Shown: one piece after another, positions 21,642-31,756 of the stretch
Layout: every line of letters begins with the position of its first letter
Position numbering within the stretch: position 1 is the stretch's first letter
NCBI RefSeq assembly: GCF_900258515.1
Contig: NZ_LT984884.1
Coordinates: 836,413-886,243 of the forward strand
Origin: Lentibacillus sp. Marseille-P4043
Lineage (GTDB): Bacteria > Bacillota > Bacilli > Bacillales > Amphibacillaceae
Direction of reading: 5' to 3'
Length of the DNA stretch: 49,831 nucleotides
The notes under the pieces: generated by a model
What the model saw: the letters and a program-made list of their open reading frames with translations, nothing else
Database searches by the model: none
Told to the model about the DNA's origin: nothing
Translations under genes and position numbers: made by a program

Positions 21642-23018
21642 ATGGAGACAGATACAATTACAGCAATTTCGACGCCAATTGGTGAGGGTGCAATTGCGAT
21701 TGTTAGGCTAAGTGGTCCAAAGGCAGTTGCTATAACAAATGATTTATTCCAGGGAAAAGATTTGCTTCATGTTCCGTCACATACCATGAATTACGGCAAA
21801 ATAATTGATCCGCAAACAGGTGATATTGCGGAAGAGGTGATGGTGTCGGTAATGCGTGCACCAAAAACATTTACTCGTGAAGATGTAGTTGAAATTAATT
21901 GTCATGGTGGCATGGTGTCTGTTAATCGGGTACTGGAAATTATTCTTAGTAAAGATGCGCGTTTAGCAGAGCCAGGTGAATTTACCAAACGTGCCTTTTT
22001 AAACGGACGGATTGATTTATCACAGGCCGAAGCGGTAATGGATTTAATTCGTGCGAAGACAGATAAAGCAATGTCTGTCGCACTAAAGCAAATGGATGGA
22101 CGCTTATCAGGACTGATTCAACGATTAAGGCAGGAACTACTTGAAACAGTAGCACATGTTGAAGTGAATATTGATTATCCTGAATATGATGATGTAGAAG
22201 AGATGTCCCATGACATGATGCGTGAGAAAACGAGAAAAGTGCATGATGAAATCGAACAACTTTTACAAGTAGCTAAACAGGGGAAAATTTTACGTGAAGG
22301 TTTAGCAACAGCAATCATCGGTCGGCCGAATGTAGGAAAGTCATCATTAATGAATGCACTTGTTCAAGAAAATAAAGCAATTGTAACAGAGGTGGCTGGT
22401 ACAACCCGTGATACTATTGAGGAATATGTAAATGTTCGTGGTGTTCCATTAAAGTTGGTTGATACTGCTGGAATTCGTGAAACAGAGGATATTGTCGAAA
22501 AAATAGGTGTTGAACGGTCAAGGAAAGTATTAACAGAGTCAGATCTTATCTTATTTGTGTTAAATTATAATGAAGAACTTACAGAAGAAGACGAGAAATT
22601 ATTTACAGCCGTTCAAGGATTAGATTATATTGTCATTATTAATAAAACAGATTTACCGCAAAAACTTGATCTTGAAAAGGTGACAAGCCTGGCTGAAGGG
22701 AATCCAGTGCTAACAACAGCTTTAATCAATGAAGCAGGGATCGATGAATTGGAAGCTGCAATTGCAGAAACGTTTTTTGCTGGGGATATAGATACTGGAG
22801 ATTTAACATATGTGTCAAACGTTCGACATATTCAATTACTGAAACAAGCGAAACAAGCGTTGGAAGATGCTATGGAAGGCTTAGAAATAGCAATGCCTTT
22901 AGATATCGTTCAAATCGATGTAACAAGAACATGGGAGTTTTTAGGAGAGATAATTGGAGATACTGCTAGTGACAGTTTGATTGATCAGTTATTCTCACAA
23001 TTTTGTTTAGGAAAATAA
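21642..23018 (+). CDS. mnmE: tRNA modification GTPase MnmE
   Basis: Works with MnmG to make the cmnm5 modification of wobble uridine in tRNA. I chose ATG 21642, because GGAGGTG lies six bases before it and [12 protein letters not shown] is the usual N-terminus. The product has 458 residues. The folate-binding domain is N-terminal. The G domain has GRPNVGKS (227-234), DTAG and NKTD motifs. The C-terminus is FCLGK, with the cysteine this family retains. mnmG follows after 94 bp. Confidence 0.97.
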   Translation: METDTITAISTPIGEGAIAIVRLSGPKAVAITNDLFQGKDLLHVPSHTMNYGKIIDPQTGDIAEEVMVSVMRAPKTFTREDVVEINCHGGMVSVNRVLEIILSKDARLAEPGEFTKRAFLNGRIDLSQAEAVMDLIRAKTDKAMSVALKQMDGRLSGLIQRLRQELLETVAHVEVNIDYPEYDDVEEMSHDMMREKTRKVHDEIEQLLQVAKQGKILREGLATAIIGRPNVGKSSLMNALVQENKAIVTEVAGTTRDTIEEYVNVRGVPLKLVDTAGIRETEDIVEKIGVERSRKVLTESDLILFVLNYNEELTEEDEKLFTAVQGLDYIVIINKTDLPQKLDLEKVTSLAEGNPVLTTALINEAGIDELEAAIAETFFAGDIDTGDLTYVSNVRHIQLLKQAKQALEDAMEGLEIAMPLDIVQIDVTRTWEFLGEIIGDTASDSLIDQLFSQFCLGK

Positions 23019-23112
23019 AAATAGTGGAAGCGCTCGGTTACTTGCTGGGTACTGAAGCTGGACGTTGGCTACCACAGTAGTTAGTTGTTCATAAATGAAA
23101 GGATGAAAAATT

Positions 23113-24999
23113 ATGGTATATGATGCAGGTCATTATGATACAATCGTCATCGGTGCTGGCCATGCTGGTTGTGAGGCGGGGGTAGCTGCCGCAAGAATGG
23201 GCGCGAAGACGTTAATGCTAACCCTTAATTTAGACATGATCGCCTTTATGCCTTGTAATCCATCACTTGGTGGTCCAGCCAAGGGGATTGTTGTACGAGA
23301 AATTGATGCACTTGGCGGTGTCATGGCCAAAGTTATCGATAAGACATATATTCAAATGCGTATGTTGAATACTGGAAAAGGACCAGCTGTACGTGCTTTA
23401 CGTGCGCAAGCTGATAAACCATTATATATTCGAGAAATGAAACAAACATTGGAAAATGAAGAAAACCTCACACTTCGTCAAGGAATGGTTGATCAACTAA
23501 TCATTGAAGATGGTGTATGTAAAGGGGTAATAACGGAAACCAAAGCAGCTTATCATGCAGATAATGTTATTATAACAACTGGTACGTTTATGCGTGGAAA
23601 GGTGCTTATGGGGGACCTGGAATATGAGAGTGGGCCAAATAATCAACGCCCATCCATCAAGCTTTCTCAGCATTTAGAGGATCTTGGATTTGAGATTACA
23701 CGTTTCAAAACGGGAACACCACCACGGGTAAATAGTCATACAATTGATTACTCGAAAACAGAAATTCAACCGGGCGATGAGAAACTACAAGGATTTTCTT
23801 ATGAAACGACAGAATTTATTACCGATCAAATCCCTTGCTGGTTAACGTATACAAATGAGTTTACACACCAAGTTATTAATGAGAATTTAGGGCTTTCGGC
23901 AATGTACTCTGGTGCAAAACGCGGAACAGGCCCACGTTATTGTCCATCAATTGAAGATAAAGTTGTTCGCTTTAACGATAAACCACGCCACCAAGTATTC
24001 TTAGAACCTGAAGGACGGGAAACGGAAGAAGTATATGTGCAAGGTTTATCGACATCATTACCGGAATCTGTTCAACATGAAATGGTTAAATCAGTTCCAG
24101 GTCTTGAAAATGCTGAAATTATGCGTGCTGGATATGCAATAGAATATGATGCAATTGTCCCTACACAGCTTTGGCCTACACTAGAGACAAAGGAAATCCC
24201 TGGGCTTTTTACAGCCGGTCAAATCAATGGAACGTCAGGATATGAAGAGGCAGCAGCACAGGGTATGATAGCAGGAATTAATGCTGCAGCCAAAGTTTTA
24301 GGTAAGGATCCATTAATTTTAGATCGCTCACAGGCATACATTGGTGTTTTAATCGATGACCTTGTGACAAAAGGAACAAAAGAACCGTACCGATTACTAA
24401 CGTCACGTGCGGAATATCGTTTGTTGTTACGCCATGACAATGCGGATATACGGTTAACAGAAATCGGCTATAAACTTGGTTTGATTAAAGAAGAGCGTTA
24501 CCAGAAATTTGTCGAAAAGAATCGCTTGGTTGAGCAAGAGAAGAATCGGTTACGAAAAATCATCATTAAACCGAATGAAAATGTTCAAACATTATTGCGT
24601 GAGGCGAATGCTACACCACTAAAAGAAGCTGTCAGGGCATCTGATTTATTAAAACGTCCGGAAATGACGTACGAAATGATAGAACAGGTAATCGAGCCAG
24701 ACAACACGTTACCAGCTGATGTGAAAGAGCAAGTTGAAATTCAAATCATGTATGAAGGATATATTAAGAAAGCAAATGATCAAGTAGAACGCATGTTAAA
24801 AATGGAAGATAAAAAAATTCCGGAAAATCTTGATTATGATGATGTTAGTGGTATTGCTACTGAAGCAAGGGAGAAACTTAAAAAGGTACGTCCACTATCG
24901 GTCGGCCAAGCATCAAGAATTTCAGGCGTAAACCCATCAGATGTATCTATTTTACTCATCTATATTGAACAGGGGAAAATAGCTCGGGTAGCCAACTAA
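23113..24999 (+). CDS. mnmG: tRNA uridine 5-carboxymethylaminomethyl modification enzyme MnmG
   Basis: FAD-dependent partner of MnmE. The 628-residue product has the family length. The FAD-binding motif is [17 protein letters not shown] near the N-terminus, and MnmG signatures [16 protein letters not shown] and GGPxY-like [14 protein letters not shown] follow. The C-terminal helical domain ([20 protein letters not shown]) binds MnmE. rsmG starts 19 bp later, so mnmE-mnmG-rsmG is probably one operon. Confidence 0.98.
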   Translation: MVYDAGHYDTIVIGAGHAGCEAGVAAARMGAKTLMLTLNLDMIAFMPCNPSLGGPAKGIVVREIDALGGVMAKVIDKTYIQMRMLNTGKGPAVRALRAQADKPLYIREMKQTLENEENLTLRQGMVDQLIIEDGVCKGVITETKAAYHADNVIITTGTFMRGKVLMGDLEYESGPNNQRPSIKLSQHLEDLGFEITRFKTGTPPRVNSHTIDYSKTEIQPGDEKLQGFSYETTEFITDQIPCWLTYTNEFTHQVINENLGLSAMYSGAKRGTGPRYCPSIEDKVVRFNDKPRHQVFLEPEGRETEEVYVQGLSTSLPESVQHEMVKSVPGLENAEIMRAGYAIEYDAIVPTQLWPTLETKEIPGLFTAGQINGTSGYEEAAAQGMIAGINAAAKVLGKDPLILDRSQAYIGVLIDDLVTKGTKEPYRLLTSRAEYRLLLRHDNADIRLTEIGYKLGLIKEERYQKFVEKNRLVEQEKNRLRKIIIKPNENVQTLLREANATPLKEAVRASDLLKRPEMTYEMIEQVIEPDNTLPADVKEQVEIQIMYEGYIKKANDQVERMLKMEDKKIPENLDYDDVSGIATEAREKLKKVRPLSVGQASRISGVNPSDVSILLIYIEQGKIARVAN

Positions 25000-25017
25000 T
25001 TTTGAGGAGACGTCAAT

Positions 25018-25734
25018 ATGAATCCAGAACAATTTGTACGTGAATTACAAAAACACGGTATTGAACTTAATGAAACACAGATCAACCAATTCTCCATTTA
25101 CTTCAAAACATTAGTGGAATGGAATGAAAAAATTAACTTAACAGCATTAACATCCGAGCAAGATGTTTATTTAAAGCATTTTTTTGATTCCATTTCCGCA
25201 GCGTTTTATTATGATTTTACAAAAGATGTGCATATTTGTGATGTGGGTGCTGGTGCTGGATTCCCAAGCATCCCACTCAAAATATGTTTTCCTAATTTAA
25301 AGGTGACAATCGTTGATTCATTAAAGAAACGAATCGGTTTTCTTCATCATTTAGCAACAGAACTTGATATAACAGATGTTGCGTTTTATCATGATCGCGC
25401 TGAAAACTTTGGGAAAAACCCACAATTTAGAGGAACTTTTGATATTGTTATGGCACGTGCAGTGGCTCGTATGTCTGTTTTGAGTGAATTGTGTTTACCA
25501 TTATGTAAAAAAGATGGTGTATTCATTGCCATGAAAGGCGCACAAACAGAGGCAGAATTAACAGATGCGGAATCTGCAATTGAGCAATTGGGTGGTGCCA
25601 TAAATGACATACATACATTTTATCTACCAGAGGAAAATAGCGAACGATCCATTGTTTTGATAGATAAAAAACGTAAAACACCAGGTAAATATCCACGAAA
25701 GGCAGGGGTACCAAACAAAAACCCTTTAGCTTAA
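25018..25734 (+). CDS. rsmG: 16S rRNA (guanine-527-N7)-methyltransferase RsmG
   Basis: SAM-dependent methyltransferase (GidB) that modifies G527 of 16S rRNA. Loss in other species gives low-level streptomycin resistance. The product has 238 residues. The SAM-binding motif is [13 protein letters not shown], and [12 protein letters not shown] follows. GAGGAG precedes the ATG. The basic tail [20 protein letters not shown] is typical. Confidence 0.97.
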   Translation: MNPEQFVRELQKHGIELNETQINQFSIYFKTLVEWNEKINLTALTSEQDVYLKHFFDSISAAFYYDFTKDVHICDVGAGAGFPSIPLKICFPNLKVTIVDSLKKRIGFLHHLATELDITDVAFYHDRAENFGKNPQFRGTFDIVMARAVARMSVLSELCLPLCKKDGVFIAMKGAQTEAELTDAESAIEQLGGAINDIHTFYLPEENSERSIVLIDKKRKTPGKYPRKAGVPNKNPLA

Positions 25735-25874
25735 GTCGTTTTATTTTATCTTCCCATACTTTTCTAGTTCTATATATGGTAAAATAAGACCAAGGATGAA
25801 ATAGCACTAGATTAGAAGTTATGTAAACACTGCATTTATAAGATAATTTTAGTATACCTATCATGCTACGAAAA

Positions 25875-25890
25875 TGTTCCACGTGAAACA
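25875..25890. promoter_or_regulatory. parS site upstream of noc
   Basis: TGTTCCACGTGAAACA is a perfect 16-bp match to the B. subtilis parS consensus. It is the loading site for ParB (Spo0J), 58 bp before the noc start. Confidence 0.97.
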
Positions 25891-25947
25891 ATTCTATTTT
25901 GTATCCATGATGAGCAAAGTTTTTTTACAATAAAGGTGGTGTCTGAT

Positions 25948-26808
25948 GTGTTGCAACCTTTTAACCGTATATTTGGTATAGGGGAAAAGTCAGATTCTGA
26001 AGCAGGAGAAGAAGAAACGTATCATCCAGATGAAGTTATTCAGATTGCTGTAAAAAATATTGAACCAAACCGTTTTCAACCAAGGTCCATATTTAATGAA
26101 GAGAAAATCAAAGAATTAGCGCAAACCATACATACACATGGGATGATTCAGCCGATCGTTGTCAGAAGGCTAGATGAAGAATCTTATGAGCTTATTGCTG
26201 GCGAACGAAGATGGCGTGCTGTCCAGTTATTGGAATGGGAAACAGCACCTGTCATTATTCGTGAAATGACTGATGCAGAGACAGCCTCAGTTGCGCTGAT
26301 CGAAAACTTACAGCGTGAGGAATTGACAGTGATTGAGGAAGCCACTGCATATGCAAAGTTATTGGAACTCCATTCATTAACACAAGAAGCTCTCGCACAA
26401 CGATTAGGTAAAAATCAATCGACAATTGCTAATAAACTGCGATTGTTAAAGTTACCAGAGAGTGTTCAAATGGCACTGTTGGAAAAATCAATAACAGAAC
26501 GACATGCCCGTGCATTAATTAAGCTAAAAGATGATGCGAAACAGGAAAAAATTTTACAGGAGATTCTGGAAAAGGATTTAAATGTAAAACAGACGGAAGA
26601 GCGCATTGCGAAATTGGATGGGGATAAAGAGGAAAAGAAACGAAAGCGCCCTAAACTAAAGGGTGTTAATAAGGACATCCGAATTGCCATGAATACCATT
26701 AAGCAATCATTAAGTATGGTATCTGATACAGGTATTGATGTAGAAACAGATGAAGAAGATTTAGATGAATACTATCAAATTACCATCAAGATCCCAAAAA
26801 AGAAATAA
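25948..26808 (+). CDS. noc: Nucleoid occlusion protein Noc
   Basis: ParB-like CTPase that binds Noc-binding sites and blocks division over the nucleoid. I chose GTG 25948, which gives [14 protein letters not shown] with the amphipathic membrane-targeting N-terminus typical of Noc, and AAAGGTGG lies eight bases before it; GTG codons at 25936 and 25939 are within that site. The product has 286 residues. ParB motifs [19 protein letters not shown] and [15 protein letters not shown] are followed by a helix-turn-helix ([21 protein letters not shown]). It lies one gene pair upstream of soj-spo0J. Confidence 0.93.
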   Translation: MLQPFNRIFGIGEKSDSEAGEEETYHPDEVIQIAVKNIEPNRFQPRSIFNEEKIKELAQTIHTHGMIQPIVVRRLDEESYELIAGERRWRAVQLLEWETAPVIIREMTDAETASVALIENLQREELTVIEEATAYAKLLELHSLTQEALAQRLGKNQSTIANKLRLLKLPESVQMALLEKSITERHARALIKLKDDAKQEKILQEILEKDLNVKQTEERIAKLDGDKEEKKRKRPKLKGVNKDIRIAMNTIKQSLSMVSDTGIDVETDEEDLDEYYQITIKIPKKK

Positions 26809-26976
26809 TTCCTTACTACTACTTTACCCATCTTTAACATGATGGGTATTTTTGAATCTATTTTTATAATTGGTTGTTTTGTTGGATTGTTGTTTTTATA
26901 CAATAGATACTGTATGAATCCTATTTCGTAACGTTTTCCTTAGTTCTAAAGGTGACGAGTACTTGAATACCGCTCC

Positions 26977-27089
26977 GGCAGAATACTTCGCTTTCCGCGG
27001 GCACGGCTTCAGCCTCCTCGGAAGCAAAAACCACTTCCTGCGGGGTCTTCAGACTCGTGCTGTTCCCGCAGGAGTCTACGTATTCTGCC
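26977..27089 (+). repeat. GC-rich hairpin repeat, copy 7 (forward)
   Basis: The outer stem is GGCAGAATAC (26977-26986) with GTATTCTGCC (27080-27089), and the inner stem is GCGGG with CCCGC. This is the compact 113-bp form without loop insertion, and with copy 9 it can serve as the family reference. Confidence 0.88.
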
Positions 27090-27363
27090 TACGCTGGTAG
27101 TGGTGTTCTGATTAACAAGTAGTTATAGCTCATGAAATCAATGTATCGAGGAGTTCTTATCAGAAGGCTATTCCAAGCTGAAAAAAATGCGAGACTCTGT
27201 GAAAATACAAACCAACTTTCCCACTTATGAATGCAGTGCTGCCGAAGCATTCCCTATCCTATGGAAAACGATCAACTATCTTAAAAGTGATTATATTTTT
27301 TTGTAATTTAATCAAACAATTGCTGAATGTAATGAGTTTTTAGAGCACTATAACAGTGGAGAC

Positions 27364-27542
27364 AATACACGGAGACTCCAGCGGGTGGAAAGGCCTAGGT
27401 GAGACCCCGCAGAGCGACGAGCAAAACTCCCACCGAGTAAGCTTCGAGTTGCGAAGAGCGATACTTCACCGAATTACCCCTAACGCGGCGAGCACCCAGA
27501 TCGAGGAGGCTCAGCAGCCGCTCGCGGAAAGCGAAGTGTATT
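27364..27542 (-). repeat. GC-rich hairpin repeat, copy 8 (reverse)
   Basis: The outer stem is AATACAC (27364-27370) with GTGTATT (27536-27542). It is of the GGCCTAGGTGAGACCCCGCA subtype. It has an enlarged loop, and a conserved downstream tail at about 27573-27600 (TTAGTTACATCGCATTATATATCAAC), which matches the right end of the composite elements. Confidence 0.8.
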
Positions 27543-27749
27543 TTCAGAACGGTGGACAGAAGAGCAATTCCTTAGTTACATCGCATTATATATCAACTAG
27601 CCTTTCAAATAAACATAGGATTTATCCTGACAAAGTTTACAAAAACAACGATTCATTTACATTTTCTTAATAAAGTTAAAAATAGTAGTTCTTTATAGTA
27701 AAAGAATGATAAAATGATAGATATAGAGTTATTTTAGGTAGGTGACAAC

Positions 27750-28523
27750 ATGGGTAAAACAATCGCCATAGCAAATCAAAAGGGTGGTGTTGGGAAAACA
27801 ACATCGTCGGTTAATTTAAGTGCGTGTTTGGCGTATATGAATAAAAAAGTATTGCTTGTTGACATTGACCCGCAAGGAAATGCCACAAGTGGTGTGGGAA
27901 TCAATAAAGCAGACATGGACCAATGTGTTTATAATGTACTTGTTGAGGATCTACCTGCCGAAGAAGTTTGTGTTTCCTCGAACGTAGAAAATTTGGATGT
28001 TATTCCTGCTACCATTCAACTAGCGGGGGCAGAAATAGAATTAGTGCCAACTATTTCTCGGGAAATTCGTTTGAAAAAGTCATTAGATAGTCTGAAAGAT
28101 AAATATGATTATATTATTATTGATTGTCCACCATCATTAGGGTTGTTGACAATAAATGCACTCACTTCTTCTGATACGGTATTAATTCCAGTACAATGTG
28201 AATATTATGCGCTAGAAGGTCTTAGCCAGCTATTGAATACCATACGTTTAGTTCAAAAACATTTAAATAAGGATTTAATGATCGAAGGCGTATTATTAAC
28301 AATGCTTGATGCACGAACCAATCTAGGATTACAAGTAATAGAAGAAGTGAAGAAGTATTTTCAAGACAAAGTATATCAGACAGTTATTCCAAGAAACATC
28401 CGATTAGGGGAGGCTCCTAGTCACGGTCAACCGATCATTACTTATGATCCGAAATCAAGAGGTGCTGAAGTATATCTTGAATTAGCGAAGGAAGTGATGA
28501 ATAGTGGCGAAAGGGTTAGGTAA
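27750..28523 (+). CDS. parA: Chromosome-partitioning ATPase ParA (Soj)
   Basis: Deviant Walker ATPase that acts with ParB in origin segregation, regulates DnaA in B. subtilis and affects sporulation. The product has 257 residues. The deviant Walker A motif is KGGVGKTTSS at about residues 11-20, and DIDPQGNATSG and DCPPSLG follow. The start is ATG 27750. parB begins 20 bases before its stop, so they are coupled. Confidence 0.97.
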   Translation: MGKTIAIANQKGGVGKTTSSVNLSACLAYMNKKVLLVDIDPQGNATSGVGINKADMDQCVYNVLVEDLPAEEVCVSSNVENLDVIPATIQLAGAEIELVPTISREIRLKKSLDSLKDKYDYIIIDCPPSLGLLTINALTSSDTVLIPVQCEYYALEGLSQLLNTIRLVQKHLNKDLMIEGVLLTMLDARTNLGLQVIEEVKKYFQDKVYQTVIPRNIRLGEAPSHGQPIITYDPKSRGAEVYLELAKEVMNSGERVR

Positions 28524-29343
28524 AGGTATTAATGCACTTTTTCCCGAAATAGAAGAGGAAAAGGATGGGGCAAATATTGTTGAGATATCGATTAATGAAT
28601 GTAGGCCAAATCCTTATCAACCTAGAAAAACATTTCATGCCGATGCAATAGAGGAGTTAAAAGAATCGATTCTTCAATATGGCATCATTCAGCCATTAAT
28701 TGTTCGTGAAAGTATTAAGGGTTATGAAATTGTTGTTGGTGAAAGGCGGTTTCGAGCAGCGAAAGAAGCAGGTTTAGAAAGCATTCCGGTAATTGTAAAA
28801 GAATTAACAGATGAAAAAATGATGGAGTTAGCCTTACTGGAAAATCTGCAACGAGAAGACTTAACACCAATTGAAGAAGCACATGCTTACGCTAATTTAA
28901 TGAACGAATTAAATATTACCCAGGAAGTTTTGTCGCAACGATTAGGTAAAAGCAGGTCACATATAGCTAATATTGTTCGATTGCTTTCATTGCCTGATCA
29001 AGTAATTGCTTATATTAACAATGGCGAACTCTCGATGGGTCATGGTCGTGCTTTGCTTGGTTTGAAGGATAAAAGCAAGGTTGTTCCATTCGTGAACAAA
29101 ATACGTCAAGAAAAACTAAATGTCCGCCAAGTTGAGAAGTTAATTATTGAATTAAACAGCAAACCCGTAAAGAAAAAGGAGAAGCCGAAAAAGGATATCT
29201 TTTTACAAGAACGGGAGTCAATGCTACGTGATCGATTTGGTACCTCTGTAAAAATACAACGTGGAAAACGAAAAGGTAAAATTGAAATTGAATTTTATTC
29301 GGATGATGACTTGGAAAGAATTATTGAATCATTGGAAGTTTAA
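28504..29343 (+). CDS. parB: Chromosome-partitioning protein ParB (Spo0J)
   Basis: CTP-dependent clamp that loads at parS and recruits SMC. The 279-residue product has PYQPRKTF, VVGERRFRAAKEAG and ALLENLQREDLTPIEEA (the GERRxRA and ENLQR motifs bind CTP), then the helix-turn-helix LSQRLGKSRSHIANIVRLL and a C-terminal dimerisation domain. GTG 28504 overlaps parA. Two perfect parS sites lie nearby. A terminator follows. Confidence 0.97.
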   Translation: MAKGLGKGINALFPEIEEEKDGANIVEISINECRPNPYQPRKTFHADAIEELKESILQYGIIQPLIVRESIKGYEIVVGERRFRAAKEAGLESIPVIVKELTDEKMMELALLENLQREDLTPIEEAHAYANLMNELNITQEVLSQRLGKSRSHIANIVRLLSLPDQVIAYINNGELSMGHGRALLGLKDKSKVVPFVNKIRQEKLNVRQVEKLIIELNSKPVKKKEKPKKDIFLQERESMLRDRFGTSVKIQRGKRKGKIEIEFYSDDDLERIIESLEV

Positions 29344-29357
29344 TTGAAGAAACCATG

Positions 29358-29405
29358 AAGGACTGACTTGAGTAGTAACTAGTATACGAATGTCAGTCTT
29401 TTTCT
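29358..29405 (+). terminator. Terminator after parB
   Basis: GACTGAC (29361-29367) pairs with GTCAGTC (29392-29398), followed by TTTTTC. The loop is 24 bases and contains a small ACTAGT palindrome. Confidence 0.7.
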
Positions 29406-29431
29406 ATATGCTTCTACAAATATAGTAAGGA

Positions 29432-30595
29432 GTGATTGGTATGATTTATTTCGATCAGGCTGCATCATCTTTTCCTAAACCGTTAGAAGTAACTGAGGCA
29501 ATGGTTAAGGTAATGAATGAATGTGGAGCAAATCCTGGGAGGGGAGGACATGCTTTAGCAAGACAGGCTGCTACATATATTGATCAGACAAGAATGAAAG
29601 CTGCTTCCATATTTGGCTGCAGTGATCCTAAAAAGGCACTATTTTACCACAATGCTACTGTAGCATTAAATCAAGCGATAAAAGGATTGCAATGGCAAAA
29701 AGGGGACCATATTATTGCAACGGCATTTGAACATAATTCCATTCGCCGCCCACTTGAACACATAAAAAATAAATATGGTGTTCGTGTAACGTATTTGAAG
29801 TGGAGGGGGAGCAAAACTGCCTTTACCCAAGATGTTGCACAAGCAATACAACCAGAGACAAAGTTAATTGCCATGACACATGCATCTAATGTTACAGGTA
29901 CACTTATGCCGCTCACCGAGATTATGGAGCTAGCTAAACGGAATCATATTTTGACATTAGTGGATGCCTCGCAAACAGCTGGACATTTATCGATAAACAT
30001 GAAAGCACAAGGGATCGATATGTTGGCATTTCCGGGCCATAAAGGATTATTAGGACCACAAGGAACGGGGATGTTGCTAGTAGAAGGTGATATTGAATTA
30101 GAGCCAATTCATCATGGTGGAACAGGGAGCTTTTCCGAAAGTCCAAATCAACCAGAACAATGGCCGGAAAAATTGGAAAGTGGAACATTAAACACACCGG
30201 GTATAGCAGGACTTTACGAAGCCTTTTGTATCTATGAACAAAGGAAAGATGAAAATGTTCCACGTGAAACAATTTTAGCAAAGCAACTGTATCAGGGACT
30301 AACAAAAATAGCAGGTGTAGCGTGTTATGGACCGGATGAAAATGAACAACGAATGCCGATCGTTGCCTTCAATGTAGCCAATGTTGATTCACAGGAAATA
30401 GCAATGATTCTAGATTCACATTATAACATTGCAGTACGAGCCGGGCTACATTGCAGTCCATTGACACATGAAGTGTTGGAAACAACGAACCAGGGTATTG
30501 TAAGGGCAAGTTTAAGCATATATAATACGGAAAAAGAAGTAACTAGTTTTCTTGAAGCAATAGCAGAAATAACAGCAGCTTATAGCGAATTTTAA
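29432..30595 (+). CDS. Cysteine desulfurase-like class V aminotransferase
   Basis: PLP-dependent enzyme of the class V aminotransferase fold, closest by pattern to the desulfurase subfamily TIGR01977. The product has 387 residues. The N-terminus is IYFDQAASSFPKP, with the PLP histidine and aspartate in THASNVTG and LVDASQTAGH. The Schiff-base lysine is in FPGHKGLLGPQGTG, and a candidate catalytic cysteine is in RAGLHCSP. The physiological substrate is not known. A perfect parS site (30256-30271) lies inside the reading frame and encodes NVPRET. The DUF554 gene follows after 12 bp. Confidence 0.88.
   Translation: MIGMIYFDQAASSFPKPLEVTEAMVKVMNECGANPGRGGHALARQAATYIDQTRMKAASIFGCSDPKKALFYHNATVALNQAIKGLQWQKGDHIIATAFEHNSIRRPLEHIKNKYGVRVTYLKWRGSKTAFTQDVAQAIQPETKLIAMTHASNVTGTLMPLTEIMELAKRNHILTLVDASQTAGHLSINMKAQGIDMLAFPGHKGLLGPQGTGMLLVEGDIELEPIHHGGTGSFSESPNQPEQWPEKLESGTLNTPGIAGLYEAFCIYEQRKDENVPRETILAKQLYQGLTKIAGVACYGPDENEQRMPIVAFNVANVDSQEIAMILDSHYNIAVRAGLHCSPLTHEVLETTNQGIVRASLSIYNTEKEVTSFLEAIAEITAAYSEF
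30256..30271. promoter_or_regulatory. parS site inside a coding sequence
   Basis: TGTTCCACGTGAAACA is a perfect match to parS, 0.9 kb after parB. It lies in the desulfurase-like gene, where it encodes part of NVPRET. Confidence 0.97.
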
Positions 30596-30607
30596 CAGGT
30601 TGGGGAT

Positions 30608-31318
30608 GTGGCAATGGTCTTATTCGGTACACTAGTAAATGGGGTTTGTATAATAGTTGGAAGCTTAATTGGGTTATTTTTCACGAAAATACCTGAACGT
30701 TATAAAGAAACAGTTATGCACGGAATTGGACTGGCAGTTATTTTAATAGGATTACAAATGGCCTTCCAAGCAGATTATATTGTTGTTGTCCTTTTAAGTC
30801 TATTAAGTGGTGCAATCTTGGGTGAGCTTATTCACCTTGAAGAGGGATTGAACCGCTTAGGGAATTGGATAGGTAGTAAGTTCACGACAACAAATGATGA
30901 TTTCAGTGTTGCTCAAGGATTTATAACTGCGTCACTTATTTTTGGTATTGGTGCAATGTCTGTAATTGGCGCATTAGATAGTGGAATAAGGGGTGACCAT
31001 GAGATATTAATCACAAAAGGAATCATTGATGGTTTTGTTGGGCTCGTGTTAACAACAACATTAGGCTATGGCGTTATTTTTTCAGTATTGCCAGTAGTAA
31101 TCTATCAGGGTTCGATTGCATTACTAGCAACGCAAATAGAAAATTGGCTACCAAAGGCATTTTTGGATGGATTTATTATTGAAATAACTGCAGTGGGTGG
31201 TCTTCTCATCGTGGCAATTGGTCTCAATCTATTAAAACTAACGAAGATCCGGGTTGGCAATCTATTACCATCACTAGTAACAGTAGGACTTATTTATTAT
31301 ATTTATCAGCTAGTATAA
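30608..31318 (+). CDS. DUF554 family membrane protein
   Basis: A 236-residue membrane protein of family DUF554 (YqgA/YdfK-like), with about seven hydrophobic segments. The characteristic N-terminus is LFGTLVNGVCIIVGSLIGL, with GAMSVIGALDSG in the middle. The transported substrate, if any, is unknown. Twelve bases separate it from the desulfurase-like gene, so they probably share a transcript. A terminator follows. Confidence 0.9.
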   Translation: MAMVLFGTLVNGVCIIVGSLIGLFFTKIPERYKETVMHGIGLAVILIGLQMAFQADYIVVVLLSLLSGAILGELIHLEEGLNRLGNWIGSKFTTTNDDFSVAQGFITASLIFGIGAMSVIGALDSGIRGDHEILITKGIIDGFVGLVLTTTLGYGVIFSVLPVVIYQGSIALLATQIENWLPKAFLDGFIIEITAVGGLLIVAIGLNLLKLTKIRVGNLLPSLVTVGLIYYIYQLV

Positions 31319-31363
31319 TATTTTCACATGTAAAAGCTTGTCAACGCAGGGCATAGCTTAAAT

Positions 31364-31398
31364 AAAAAGAGACTTCTTTTAGGTAGAAGTCTCTTTTT
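31364..31398 (+). terminator. Terminator after the DUF554 gene
   Basis: AAAAAGAGACTTCT (31364-31377) is matched by AGAAGTCTCTTTTT (31385-31398). This is a 14-bp stem that can act in both directions. Confidence 0.9.
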
Positions 31399-31611
31399 AC
31401 TTAAGCTGTTTTCTAAAAGATTGTGATGGCATAAAATGGTCAAATAGCTGTTCCATTCCAACCGAATCGTGGTTAATTGATTGTTTCTCTAATGGACATG
31501 GGAAATGCGCCAATTAAAACAATCAAAGCAGTAAAAACCAATTACTTTTCGTTAAATTACCTCCCTTTTGGTTATTAAATAGTAATATTCTAAGTTTATG
31601 CAGGAGGTAAT

Positions 31612-31665
31612 ATGAGTTATTTTCAGGTGCGTTACTTAAATAAAGATTGGAGTTTGGTCAATTAA
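31612..31665 (+). CDS. Possible 17-residue open reading frame
   Basis: AGGAGG (31602-31607) lies four bases before ATG 31612, followed by MSYFQVRYLNKDWSLVN and a stop. A second GGAG follows at 31667. It may be a leader peptide for the exported protein at 31757 or the remnant of a gene. The rest of the 429-bp gap holds no other supportable gene. Only the ribosome site supports it. Confidence 0.25.
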   Translation: MSYFQVRYLNKDWSLVN

Positions 31666-31756
31666 AGGAGCAGTTATTTAATAATTTCAGAAGACTAATA
31701 ATAAGAATAATGGGAAATGCTGGTCATATGCTCCTATTAAGGGGGGCTTGGTTATT

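Larger units (their letters stand above)
26809..27749. other. Gene-free 940-bp noc-parA gap with two facing repeats
   Basis: The gap contains hairpin copies 7 and 8 and their flanks. The spacer (27120-27360) has weak similarity to 44020-44130, next to copy 9 (GGAGTTCTT, GCGAGACT/GTGAGACT blocks), so the repeat family extends beyond its core. No gene with a credible start site was found. In many Bacilli noc and soj are separated by a much shorter gap. Confidence 0.6.

Noticed and set aside
27356..27670. Plus-strand frame of 104 codons before parA
   Set aside because: It consists of repeat copy 8 and its tail; no ribosome site, and no frame is kept between copies.
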